This document shows, one piece after another, positions 17,397-26,438 of a stretch of 64,000 bases of DNA. Below the pieces are notes generated by a model. The model saw nothing but the letters and a program-made list of their open reading frames with translations, was not told where the DNA came from and did no database searches. The stretch is taken from NCBI RefSeq assembly GCF_014699005.1, contig NZ_JACWZY010000003.1:124001-188000 (forward strand), in the 5' to 3' direction. The DNA is from Spirosoma profusum (GTDB lineage Bacteria > Bacteroidota > Bacteroidia > Cytophagales > Spirosomataceae). Position 1 is the stretch's first letter. Every line of letters begins with the position of its first letter. Made by a program: the position numbers and the translations under genes.

Positions 17397-18434
17397 TCAT
17401 TCGTTATTTCTCTTGGCAGCCTCATTAGTCAATTTGGTCAGGAAAGATGATGAAAGGGCTGTTTCGCTGGCGATGCCCGTTGTTGGTTGTTCGCCGATGC
17501 CGCCCGGATTGGGCAACAAGGTGTTTACAAAACCCATGATTTCAGCCAGTAAACCCGGCGCTACACCCTGAATGGCACTGGCAAGTTTGGCGGGCCCGCC
17601 CAAAATGCGTTCAGCTTCCCCGTAGCGACAGGCTTCTACAATTTCGCGGGCTGCCTGTGCAGAATTCATCGTGAATAAAGGTATAGAGTCGGCGATTTTA
17701 AAGGCTGCGTACTCTTTGCGATGTTGCCCTTTGAACGTAGCGTTACGTGGGCTACCAGTACGCATCAGGCCGGGACAAATCGTCGTTACGTAGATGCCGT
17801 ATTCTTGCAGGGCCGCTCGCAAGCCCTCCGAATAACCAACCATCGTGAATTTACTAGCCGAATAGGGGAGTAGGTGCGGTACTGAAATCTTACCCCCGAC
17901 CGATGCAATGTTGACGATACGTCCTGAGGATTCACCCCGTTTCGCACGTTCCAGCATTTGCGGTAAGGCTGCGTTGATCAGGTGAAAGGCGCCCCAGAAA
18001 TGCGTGTCCATCGCTTCCCGGAAATCAGTTTCTGTTACGTGCTCAAAGGGTGATACGCTGATGACTCCCGCGTTATTCACCAGTACGTCGATTGGCCCGA
18101 CTTCCTGCCGAACAGACTGAATAAACCGCTCAGCCTGTGTCTTATCGGTAATATCACAAACCTGTGTAAATACCAATCCACCCGAATTTTCTAATTCCTG
18201 TTGTGCATAGGTAAGCTCATCGGCCTGCCGCGCACAGAGCGCCAACGTAGCGCCCTCGCGTGCAAATAGCCGGGCCAGTTCGAGGCCAAGCCCACGCGAA
18301 CCGCCCGTAATGACTACCGTTTTCCCCCGAAAATCGAACTTGCGTTTCTGAGCCAGGGCGGCTCTGATGGAAGCCAGTGAGGCAAGTCCGGCTACGGCCC
18401 AAAGGATGGTTTTGGTTGAGGTCGACAGGCGCAT
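17397..18434 (-). CDS. SDR-family oxidoreductase with N-terminal membrane segment
   Basis: 345 residues. A hydrophobic segment (TILWAVAGLASLASIRAALA, about 9-28) precedes a classical SDR domain: TGGSRGLGLELA, NNAGVIS, Ser in IVNIASVGG and YSASKFTM as the YxxxK motif. The C-terminal ~90 residues are specific, with a proline/glycine-rich stretch (NTLLPNPGGIGEQPTTG). It is probably a membrane-anchored dehydrogenase acting on a lipid or other hydrophobic substrate, by analogy with other anchored SDRs; the substrate is unknown. It ends facing the B12 operon and starts 235 bp from the divergent LytTR gene. Confidence 0.88.
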   Translation of the reverse strand: MRLSTSTKTILWAVAGLASLASIRAALAQKRKFDFRGKTVVITGGSRGLGLELARLFAREGATLALCARQADELTYAQQELENSGGLVFTQVCDITDKTQAERFIQSVRQEVGPIDVLVNNAGVISVSPFEHVTETDFREAMDTHFWGAFHLINAALPQMLERAKRGESSGRIVNIASVGGKISVPHLLPYSASKFTMVGYSEGLRAALQEYGIYVTTICPGLMRTGSPRNATFKGQHRKEYAAFKIADSIPLFTMNSAQAAREIVEACRYGEAERILGGPAKLASAIQGVAPGLLAEIMGFVNTLLPNPGGIGEQPTTGIASETALSSSFLTKLTNEAAKRNNE

Positions 18435-18669
18435 AAGATTTCGCTACGTTGATACTACATAACCGACCGTGCGCCACAAGGTTTAGGGCTGGTCTGATAG
18501 AATGAAAACTGTTTAGGCAATGGGCGGACCGTTTCCTCATCATTTGCCTCATCTGTTAGTTGACCAAAACTTAGTCAGGAGAGGGGTGTTACGTTTATGT
18601 ATTCGTACAGAAATAGTCAAAATGCACGTAGCTCCTGACTTCTAGTGTGTTACGTAGTCCGCAAGTTCC

Positions 18670-19482
18670 ATGAGTATTATTAAACCTGCCCTGCTTCATC
18701 CCGAACGAATCAATCATCTGTCGGGAGCCAATAATTATAGCTGGATACATTTTCGGGATGGCGAAAAAAAGCTGCTGGCAAAGCCGATCAGCTACCTCGA
18801 ATTGCTGTTACCTGATTTCATACGGGTACATAAAACCGCTCTGCTCAATCCGGCCTTCATTACAAAGCTTTATCAGCCTCCGCGCCGAAAAATGTCGGGA
18901 AAGGTGTATATGGATACGGGCGACGTGTTTCCAGTGAGTCGACGTCGCTTACAAACGGTTATTGATTTATTGCAGAGACGGGACGAAGCAGTTACTCAAA
19001 TCGGCGTAATTCGCGAAACCTCGGTTGGGTCTGAACCAGAGGCATCCACTACGGCATCGGTATTTCTGGTGACCGAGGATGAGAATATCACGCCGTTACT
19101 AAGCCAGATTGTCACCAGTAGAAAATTCGAGCATCAACTTCACGTATCCAGAACCAGTACGTCGATTCCTGACCTGCTGAAGCCATTGCCGTTACGTGAC
19201 TATCCATCATTACTTTTCTTAGACGCCCGAACTGCCATGCTCGAACGGCTGAATACGCTTCAACGGCTGAGAATAGATAAGGACCTTTGTCGGATTCCGG
19301 TTATTCTGATCGTGTCGCCGACCGACCAGCAAATCATTAATGGCTATCAGCACCAGGCAAACTCGGTTGTTACGTTTCCAGCGGTTTATCCTCAGATGGA
19401 AAGTACGCTGGAACGTATCTGTCAGTTCTGGCTACGTATCGTGGCGCTGCCAAACGCAACCACAACCGGAATGGTGGCGTAA
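18670..19482 (+). CDS. LytTR DNA-binding protein with a C-terminal degenerate receiver domain
   Basis: 270 residues with the usual response-regulator order reversed. Residues ~10-105 form a LytTR domain (LSGANNYSWIHFRDGEK, FIRVHKTALLNPAFI, DTGDVFPVSRRRLQTVIDLL). Residues ~138-265 are receiver-like: the acidic pair is in FLVTEDEN, the phospho-acceptor Asp in LLFLDARTAM and Ser in LIVSPT, but the invariant Lys is Phe (VVTFPAVYP). The tail resembles that of the convergent stand-alone receiver (19495-19974), which keeps the Lys. It is probably a phosphorylation-independent or atypical transcription factor. It stands on the plus strand, convergent with the receiver gene, with only 12 bp between their ends. 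Confidence 0.85.
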   Translation: MSIIKPALLHPERINHLSGANNYSWIHFRDGEKKLLAKPISYLELLLPDFIRVHKTALLNPAFITKLYQPPRRKMSGKVYMDTGDVFPVSRRRLQTVIDLLQRRDEAVTQIGVIRETSVGSEPEASTTASVFLVTEDENITPLLSQIVTSRKFEHQLHVSRTSTSIPDLLKPLPLRDYPSLLFLDARTAMLERLNTLQRLRIDKDLCRIPVILIVSPTDQQIINGYQHQANSVVTFPAVYPQMESTLERICQFWLRIVALPNATTTGMVA

Positions 19483-19494
19483 AAGGGAGGATTT

Positions 19495-19974
19495 CTATAG
19501 TGAAAAATGGACGGGGGGTAGCGAAACGGTTTCCCACCAGTAGGTGCGTAATTCCCCAAAAAAATTGATCCAGCCCGGAAAATCGACTGGTTTGACCAGA
19601 TAAGAGGCACTCCCAAACTGATAAGCTTCTTCAATGTCGGCGCGGGAGCTGGATGAGCTTAAGATAACCACCGGAATGCGGCTACAGGCTGATGGCAATT
19701 GCTTGATTTTTTTCAATAACTGCCAGCCATCCTCGCGAGTGGGTAAATATAAATCCTGTAAAATCAGTTTAGGTAGTTCCCATTCCTGCAGGCTCCACTC
19801 GTTCAGTAAATCAAGAGCCTGCTCGGGCGTTTGAGCGAGTACAGGTTTAACTTCGGGAAGAACCTGCTCCAGCGATTTTTTAATAAGCAGCCAATAATCG
19901 GCATTGTCTTCAACAACCAGCATTTTCGCATGGCTGAGGTTTCTGTTGGTTTTGTCAAACGTATTCATGGGCAT
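19495..19974 (-). CDS. Stand-alone receiver-domain response regulator
   Basis: 159 residues, a single CheY/Rcp1-like domain. Acidic residues are in LVVEDNAD, the phospho-acceptor Asp in LILQDLYLP, the Thr/Ser position in VVILSSSSS, and the Lys in YLVKPVDFP. There is no output domain, so it should act through protein-protein contact, most simply as a target of the large hybrid kinase (20171-24682) on the same strand 196 bp upstream. The ATG at 19968 is an equally good start. Family firm, partner inferred. Confidence 0.9.
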   Translation of the reverse strand: MPMNTFDKTNRNLSHAKMLVVEDNADYWLLIKKSLEQVLPEVKPVLAQTPEQALDLLNEWSLQEWELPKLILQDLYLPTREDGWQLLKKIKQLPSACSRIPVVILSSSSSRADIEEAYQFGSASYLVKPVDFPGWINFFGELRTYWWETVSLPPVHFSL

Positions 19975-20170
19975 AATAAGTTGAGGAAGGTTGATGAATT
20001 GCTTACTACTAATCAGTTAACTAGTATTAATCCTGAACCTAGTGTATAAAAATAATATTGGTTGGTAGCTACATAATAGAACAATGAACAGTTTTGTTTT
20101 TGAATTATTTAACAAAATATATCAAGTTAGTAGAGAAGAGAAGCAGTAGTTGACCGCTGACGTGGGGTAG

Positions 20171-23100
20171 CTAATACGTTTTGGGAAACGATAATTGAAA
20201 ACGGGCACCAACGCCTGGGCGGCTGTCAATTTCCTGCTGACAATCCAGCAACTCGCACAACTGGCGTACGATCACCAGCCCAATTCCCTCGCCAGATTTT
20301 GTATGTACGCTCTCCGGCAAACCCGGCCCCGTGTCCTGAACGATTAGTTGCCAGGTATCGGCAAAGCTTTCCCAACGTACTGTAACACCCCCAGTCTGCG
20401 TATACGTTAAGCCGTTTAGAATCAGGTTCTGCGCAATTCGGTTAAGTTTAACGGCGTCTGTTTCGATGATGAGGCTTTTATCGCCTTCGGTACGTAGCCA
20501 AAGTCCGCGTTCATTGGCCAGCGGACGGGCGCTCTCGACGATTTCATTCAGTAGTTCGGCTACGTCGACGGAAGCCAGATGGCGTTCTTCCTGCCCCGCT
20601 TCCAGACGTGCTACGTCCAGTAATTCAGTGAGCATCTGCGTGGCCTGCCGTAGATTCCGTTGAAGCATCGACAGCATCTGACCCCGTTCTTCCTCGCTGT
20701 TGGCTATGTCGAGCAGACCGGCGGCTCCCTGAATGATACCGAAATTACCACGCAGGTCGTGTGACGTACTACGTAAAAACTCGCCCCGCTCTCGAATTTG
20801 CTGGCGCAACTGCGTCAGTACGTGAATATTTTCGTTCGATTTCTCCAGTTCGTTCAGTAGTTGCCCCTGCTGTTCTTCCGCTTTTTTCAGCGCCGTAATA
20901 TTCTGGCTGGTTAGCACGACGCCGTCGTCATATTTAACCAGTGTACGAAGCATCCACTGATCAGTATCGGAGAAATAGCGCTCTTCCTGAAAAGGTTTGC
21001 CGGTTTTCAGTACGTTTCGGATGTTGTTTATTGTGTTCTCCATCCACAACTTATCCATTATCCGCAACACCGAATGCCCAGCCAGTTCCTGAAGGGAGAG
21101 CTTTACATCCTGGGCAAATACCTTGTTGCAAACGGCCATGGTGAAGTCAGTTACCTGTTCGGCCTGGTGAACAGGCTTCAGAAAGCAAATGGCGGTAATG
21201 GAGCTGTCGAGCACTGCCTGCAGGTGATGCGCTGTCTGCTGAATCTGAACCTCAGCCTTTTTTCGGCGGGTAATGTCTTCGGTAATGACAACCAGAATAT
21301 CGTCGAGCCGGCTGGCCATGAAGTGAAACCAGTGGTGCATGCCTTCACCTTCATAAAGCTGCTCGAAATCGGCGGGCTCTCCTGTGGTTGCTACGTGTTT
21401 AAACCGGTCCAGCACACCACTGGTGATAACGTTGGGGAAGGATTCTGTATAGCGGGTTCCGATATAGTTGCCACCACCTACCGTTTTCAGGGTGAAATCA
21501 TTGAAGAATAGTACTTCAAAGTCGTCGATACGTCCGTTGGCATCGAAGGCGTTTTTCATCACGGCAATTGAGAGCGGTGCCGTATTGACGACCGCCTGGA
21601 ACAAATCGTGGCTCTGATCCAGTTCATGCGTCCGTTCCTGCACGCGCCGGTCCAGCTCCTGGTTCATCTCTTTTTGCAGGTGTACATCCGTCGAACTGCC
21701 AATGTAGCCGTTAAATTGCCCATCGATGCTAAACAGCGGCTGCGCGTTTTCCATCATCCAGCGATAGTCACCGTCGTGCCGCCGTAATCGATATTCGGTA
21801 CTGAACCCCTGCCGGGCTTTGTAGCTCAACGTGAACATCGCCTGATAAACGGGCTGGTTCTCGGCGTGTAACGAACCAACGATACCCTGCTGCTGCATAT
21901 CCTGGATGGTTCGACCGGTGTACTGAAGCCAGGCTTTGTTCAGAAACGTAAATTTTCCGTTTGCATCGGTTACCCAGATGAGGGTTGGCAGGTTGTCGGC
22001 AATCTGATGGAACCAGGCTTCGCGTTCGGCCAGAAGCAGTTGCGCCCGACGGCGTTCGGTGATGTCTTCGATGGCCAGCAGAATGGAATCCTGCTGACGT
22101 ACTACGCGCCGGGCATTGAGCGACAGCGTTTTATTGCCAACTTCCGACGATACGTAGGTCATTTCGTAGCCCTGAAACGGCACATCCGACGTAATGATGT
22201 CGGTGAGTTTGAGCCGAAGTTCGGGAATGTCCCACTGGCGGTTGCCCAGTTCGTAAATAAGTCGGCGTTCGGGTTCGCCCTCGCTGATTTTAAAGAGCCG
22301 GTAAAACGCCTGATTCGCGCTTTTGATACGTAGGTCGGCGTCGAGTACCAGTGTGGCCTCGCGAATGGTTCCGAAAATATCTTCAGCAAACTGATGCGCT
22401 TCCGACAACTGATCATTACGTACCTGCAACTCCTGATTGATGGTCAGCAATTCTTCATTCGTCGACTCAATTTCTTCCTTGCTGGTTTCCAGTTCTTCGT
22501 TAATACTCTGTAATTCTTCGTTGCTGCTGATAATTTCCTCGTTGGCCGACTGGAGCTCTTCGTTGCTGGCTTCCTGACCTTCAATAATCGAGCGCATATC
22601 TTCGCGCAGATTGGTTATTTCGGCTTCCAGCTCTTTAATCCGACGGTTTCGGGCAACAGTGGTACGTATGGTAGGCGCCACCGTCGATTCTACTTCCTCG
22701 AAGATAATCAGAAATAGCCGCTCTTCGCCGATGGTGTCGATGGGTACGGCTTCGATGGCAACGTAGTGAATTTTACTTTTTATTTTTATTTCCAGTCCGC
22801 TTTTCCTGACTGCTTCGCCTGATTTCTGCGCTTTGTGGACGGCGTTACGTAGTTCGAAAACCAGCGATGGACGGGCCATTTTAAGCAGATTCAGACTGGC
22901 TTTGCCGGGGGACGGTTCGAGGAAAAGCCCCGTAGAACCCCGAAACTGAAGAATCTCGAGATCCTGATTGACCACCACGCTGGCCGGTACGTACTGGCTC
23001 AACAGGAGGTTATCGATCATTTTGTCGAGATCAGAAACCTTGCCTCCCCAACGCTCCTGTCCTAACCCGGCACTACGTTCGGAGGGAGTTTCTGGCGGTA

Positions 23101-24682
23101 GGTCCGTTTCGCCTGATTTAGTGGGTCGGTTCGTTACCCGATCAGTGTCTGGCTGGCGGGGCGTCATGGTGAACGTAGTACGGCTGTCTACGTCGTTTTT
23201 TCGGGCAAAAACCTTATAATTTTTTTCAAGCTGCGAAAACAACTTGGCCGACGTACCAACGGTTTCGGATTTACCAAGAATCAGATATCCGTTCGGATTG
23301 AGGGCGTAGTGGAACGTAATGATGGCCTTCCGCTGGAGGGTGATATCCAGATAAATGAGCAGGTTTCGGCAGCTGATCAGGTCGACGCGTGAGAAAGGCG
23401 GATCTTTCAGCATGTTGTGTGGGGCAAACACGCACAGATCCCGCACCGTTTTGTTGATGCGATAATGGTCGTCTACTTTGGTGAAGAACCGTTGCAGCCG
23501 CCGGGCCGATACGTCCATTACCTCACCGCGCGTGTAGCTGCCCAGCCGGGCTTTGGCAACCGCCGACTCGCTCAAATCGGTTGCAAAAATCTGAATGGTA
23601 CGGCTGATTGACCGGTCGCCGATCACCTCCATCAGCAGCATAGCCAGCGAGTAGGCTTCCTGCCCGGTTGAGCAGGCGGGCACCCAGATACGTATCGGGT
23701 CCTGCGCGTGTTTTTCCCGAACCAGTTGCGGTAACAGCACTTTCTGGAGATAATCCATGGTTTCGGCATCCCGGAAGAACGTTGTTACGTTGATGAGCAA
23801 GTCATCGTAGAGCAGGCTGGCTTCTTCGGGCTGCTGACGCAGGTAGTCGGCATACTCGCGCAGCGAATCCATTTTGTAGAGCAGCGTCCGCCGAATGATA
23901 CGTCGGTGGATGGTCGTCATTTTATAATGGGTGAAATCGACGCCGGTAGCCCTACGCAGTATCTGGATGATGCTACGTAGGTCTTCACTAGTTTCCACCG
24001 TGGAATCATTCAGCAACGACTCCATACTTTCGGCTTCCTGCTGTTCAGTATGGATAGTTTGCTGAAACACCGCCGATTGTTTACCGAGTCGTTCGAGTTC
24101 CTGAGCGATTTCGGCCGGAGGAAGTACCCGGTCGACTACCCCTTCGGCAATGGCCGACCGGGGCATACTCTGAAACTGGGCCGTTTCGTCCTGCGCAAAC
24201 GTAATGCCGCCAGCCGCTTTGATGGCCCGGAGACCGAGTGTTCCGTCGGAAGCCGTTCCCGACAGCACTACGGCAATGGAACCTTCTTTCTGCCGCTCGG
24301 CCAGCGACAGAAAAAACTGGTCGATGGGCATGTGAATGTCACCACGGAACTTACGCGGCATCAGCGTCAACACGCCATCGAATACTTCCAGATCGCGATC
24401 GGGCGGAATAATATACAGGTGATTGGACTCCACGCGCATCAGGTGTTCGGCCTTACGGACGATCATGGGCGTGACCCGACCCAGAATATCGACCAGATGG
24501 CTGTCCTGAGTTGGGTCGAGATGCTGAATGTAGACAAAGGCCAGCCCGGTAGTTGGCGATAATTGCTCAAGAATCTCAGTGATTGCCACCAGCCCGCCTG
24601 CTGATGCGCCAATGGCAACAATCGGGACACTAGATGATGAACTTAGCTCTGTGGAATCGGATGGAGTTTGCTTTTTTGCCAT
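20171..24682 (-). CDS. CheB-CheR-PAS-histidine kinase fusion protein
   Basis: 1,503 residues, cytoplasmic. Order: CheB methylesterase-like domain (about 20-205; Ser27 in GASAGG, His54 in YIQHLDP, Asp in LSGTASDGTLG); CheR methyltransferase domain (about 230-490; HYKMTTIHRRIIRR, VPACSTGQEAYSLAML); a long coiled coil (about 690-770, repeated SNEELQS/NEELxx heptads); PAS-type sensor domains up to about 1270 (GKFTFLNKAWLQYTGRT is one); HisKA with SHDLRGNF; and HATPase (DTGPGLPE, GEGIGLVIVRQL). Such fusions occur in bacteria without classical chemotaxis receptors, and no MCP, CheA or CheW gene is in this window. It is divergent from a second CheB gene (98 bp gap), and a receiver gene lies downstream. 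Signal and partners are unknown. Confidence 0.95.
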   Translation of the reverse strand: MAKKQTPSDSTELSSSSSVPIVAIGASAGGLVAITEILEQLSPTTGLAFVYIQHLDPTQDSHLVDILGRVTPMIVRKAEHLMRVESNHLYIIPPDRDLEVFDGVLTLMPRKFRGDIHMPIDQFFLSLAERQKEGSIAVVLSGTASDGTLGLRAIKAAGGITFAQDETAQFQSMPRSAIAEGVVDRVLPPAEIAQELERLGKQSAVFQQTIHTEQQEAESMESLLNDSTVETSEDLRSIIQILRRATGVDFTHYKMTTIHRRIIRRTLLYKMDSLREYADYLRQQPEEASLLYDDLLINVTTFFRDAETMDYLQKVLLPQLVREKHAQDPIRIWVPACSTGQEAYSLAMLLMEVIGDRSISRTIQIFATDLSESAVAKARLGSYTRGEVMDVSARRLQRFFTKVDDHYRINKTVRDLCVFAPHNMLKDPPFSRVDLISCRNLLIYLDITLQRKAIITFHYALNPNGYLILGKSETVGTSAKLFSQLEKNYKVFARKNDVDSRTTFTMTPRQPDTDRVTNRPTKSGETDLPPETPSERSAGLGQERWGGKVSDLDKMIDNLLLSQYVPASVVVNQDLEILQFRGSTGLFLEPSPGKASLNLLKMARPSLVFELRNAVHKAQKSGEAVRKSGLEIKIKSKIHYVAIEAVPIDTIGEERLFLIIFEEVESTVAPTIRTTVARNRRIKELEAEITNLREDMRSIIEGQEASNEELQSANEEIISSNEELQSINEELETSKEEIESTNEELLTINQELQVRNDQLSEAHQFAEDIFGTIREATLVLDADLRIKSANQAFYRLFKISEGEPERRLIYELGNRQWDIPELRLKLTDIITSDVPFQGYEMTYVSSEVGNKTLSLNARRVVRQQDSILLAIEDITERRRAQLLLAEREAWFHQIADNLPTLIWVTDANGKFTFLNKAWLQYTGRTIQDMQQQGIVGSLHAENQPVYQAMFTLSYKARQGFSTEYRLRRHDGDYRWMMENAQPLFSIDGQFNGYIGSSTDVHLQKEMNQELDRRVQERTHELDQSHDLFQAVVNTAPLSIAVMKNAFDANGRIDDFEVLFFNDFTLKTVGGGNYIGTRYTESFPNVITSGVLDRFKHVATTGEPADFEQLYEGEGMHHWFHFMASRLDDILVVITEDITRRKKAEVQIQQTAHHLQAVLDSSITAICFLKPVHQAEQVTDFTMAVCNKVFAQDVKLSLQELAGHSVLRIMDKLWMENTINNIRNVLKTGKPFQEERYFSDTDQWMLRTLVKYDDGVVLTSQNITALKKAEEQQGQLLNELEKSNENIHVLTQLRQQIRERGEFLRSTSHDLRGNFGIIQGAAGLLDIANSEEERGQMLSMLQRNLRQATQMLTELLDVARLEAGQEERHLASVDVAELLNEIVESARPLANERGLWLRTEGDKSLIIETDAVKLNRIAQNLILNGLTYTQTGGVTVRWESFADTWQLIVQDTGPGLPESVHTKSGEGIGLVIVRQLCELLDCQQEIDSRPGVGARFQLSFPKTY

Positions 24683-24780
24683 ATGGGAGGGCTGTTGCTA
24701 AACTAAGCAGCCATATGGCGGTTTAGATAGTACGATTGGATTGACCAATTACCTACATAAAGTTAAACGATATATACTTA

Positions 24781-25809
24781 ATGGCAAAACGAAATATTAT
24801 CGTTATAGGCGCGTCGGCTGGCGGGGTGTACGTGCTGAAAGACCTGGTTGCGGCCTTACCGGCCGACTTCGGGGCGGCCATTTTTGTGGTATTGCACGTT
24901 TCTCCGCACTCGCCCAGCTACCTGCCCGAAATTCTTGCCCACGCCGGAAAACTTACGGTTTCTCATCCAATAGATGGCGAACTGGTTCGTCCGGGGCATA
25001 TCTACGTAGCACCACCCGACCACCATATGCTGGTTGAATACGACCAGGTTGTGGTGAAGAAAGGCCCAAAAGAGAACCGGTTTCGCCCGTCGATTGATGC
25101 CTTGTTTCGGTCGGCGGCTTATACGTACGGGCCACGGGTTATTGGCATAGTGTTGACCGGTTTACTCGACGATGGTACGTCGGGCATGTGGTCGGTGAAG
25201 CGGCTCGGTGGACTGACCATCGTGCAGGAGCCCGACGAAGCCATGTATTCCAGCATGCCCGATAGCGTATTGAATAACGTAGAGGTCGATTACCGGGTAT
25301 CCGTTGCCCAAATGGCTACGTTGCTCACCGAGCTAATCCAGGAGACGGTAGCTGATAAGTCGGATTTGCTGCCTGAGGAACAGGAGCTGATGGAAGCCGA
25401 AGTAAATATCGCGGCTCAGGATAGTGCCTTCGAGCAGGGTATCATCGATTTGGGTGAGCTAACGCCACTCACCTGTCCCGAATGCAGCGGTGCCCTGGTT
25501 AGCATTAAAGAAGGCAAACTGATACGTTATCGCTGCCATACGGGCCATGCGTTCACGGCGAACACGTTACTGGCCGAAACGACAAAAGTTGTTGAAGAGT
25601 CGTTCTGGAAGGCGATACGTAGTCTGGAAGAAACCGTGATTCTGCTCGAACAGTCGGGAAAACAATTTGCCGAAGGCGGCAATATGGAAGCGGCCGAACA
25701 ATTTTTGTCGAAGGCCCAGGAAACCCGGAAACGAGCCCAGCTGGCACACGATTTTGCGTTTCGGCAGGAGCAACTTAGTAAAGAGTCTGTTTTGTTGCCG
25801 GATAAGTGA
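24781..25809 (+). CDS. CheB methylesterase-like protein with C-terminal zinc-ribbon-like motif
   Basis: 342 residues. The CheB catalytic domain occupies about 1-195 without a receiver: Ser12 in GASAGG, His in VVLHVSPHSPSYLP and Asp in LTGLLDDGTSG. A C-terminal part contains CPECSGAL and RYRCHTGHAF (about 228-258), a Cys/His set that looks like a small zinc site, followed by a helical tail. Known CheB proteins demethylate or deamidate chemoreceptors; without visible receptors the substrate is open. It diverges from the CheB-CheR-kinase fusion and may act on the same target. Confidence 0.9.
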   Translation: MAKRNIIVIGASAGGVYVLKDLVAALPADFGAAIFVVLHVSPHSPSYLPEILAHAGKLTVSHPIDGELVRPGHIYVAPPDHHMLVEYDQVVVKKGPKENRFRPSIDALFRSAAYTYGPRVIGIVLTGLLDDGTSGMWSVKRLGGLTIVQEPDEAMYSSMPDSVLNNVEVDYRVSVAQMATLLTELIQETVADKSDLLPEEQELMEAEVNIAAQDSAFEQGIIDLGELTPLTCPECSGALVSIKEGKLIRYRCHTGHAFTANTLLAETTKVVEESFWKAIRSLEETVILLEQSGKQFAEGGNMEAAEQFLSKAQETRKRAQLAHDFAFRQEQLSKESVLLPDK

Positions 25810-25821
25810 TGAGACAGTTAA

Positions 25822-26346
25822 TTACTTTAATTTCGTCTCCAAAGCGTATCGATCAGTCAATGCTCTTGCTATCAGATGCTGATAATTGACGATGCTTTGT
25901 TCGTAATGGCGAATGAGTTTGTCTTTTCGAAAAGGCGAAAGTTGAAGATCCTCTGTTTGTTGACGTAGTATTTCAAAATGGTGAATTGATGTCTCAAATA
26001 TGGTGATCTTTGTATCGCAAAGTTTGATGCGTTGACGAGTAAGCTCCTGACGTAGCAACGCCGAGTCATTCGCCGGACGTCGTGGTTTTTTTAAAGGTGG
26101 GCTTTTTAAGGCTTGTTTCCACTGTTTTTCCAATTTTCGGATGGAGGCTGAGATAGGTTTGCCGTCGAAAGCTTCACCCGGCAATTCCGTACAAGTACTG
26201 TCTTCATGAATAAAAGCCTGCACAATCGTGTGGCCTTCATTCGCAATAAGGTTCAGGAAATCGAAGGCCTCTTCCAGACCAATCAGTTCACAGCAAAATT
26301 CTCTCCACCGGGCTTTTTCATCAAGTGCTGTAAACGATAGAAGCAT
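25822..26346 (-). CDS. Hypothetical helical protein
   Basis: 174 residues from ATG 26346 (MLLSFTALDEK); an ATG at 26379 would add 11 residues. I do not recognise it. It is predicted mostly helical and charged, with a Lys/Arg/Pro-rich middle (LKKPRRPAND) and a C-terminal helix pair (DKLIRHYEQSIVNYQHLIAR). No signal peptide or membrane segment. It ends 12 bp from the stop of the CheB gene (convergent). Function unknown. Confidence 0.65.
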   Translation of the reverse strand: MLLSFTALDEKARWREFCCELIGLEEAFDFLNLIANEGHTIVQAFIHEDSTCTELPGEAFDGKPISASIRKLEKQWKQALKSPPLKKPRRPANDSALLRQELTRQRIKLCDTKITIFETSIHHFEILRQQTEDLQLSPFRKDKLIRHYEQSIVNYQHLIARALTDRYALETKLK

Positions 26347-26438
26347 AAAATTGAGTCTATAAAAAGAGGATGGAATCAAAAGTAAAAAAAACTTCCCGAA
26401 AGCCGTAGTTAAGACTCTCGGGAAGTGAAACGGTTACT

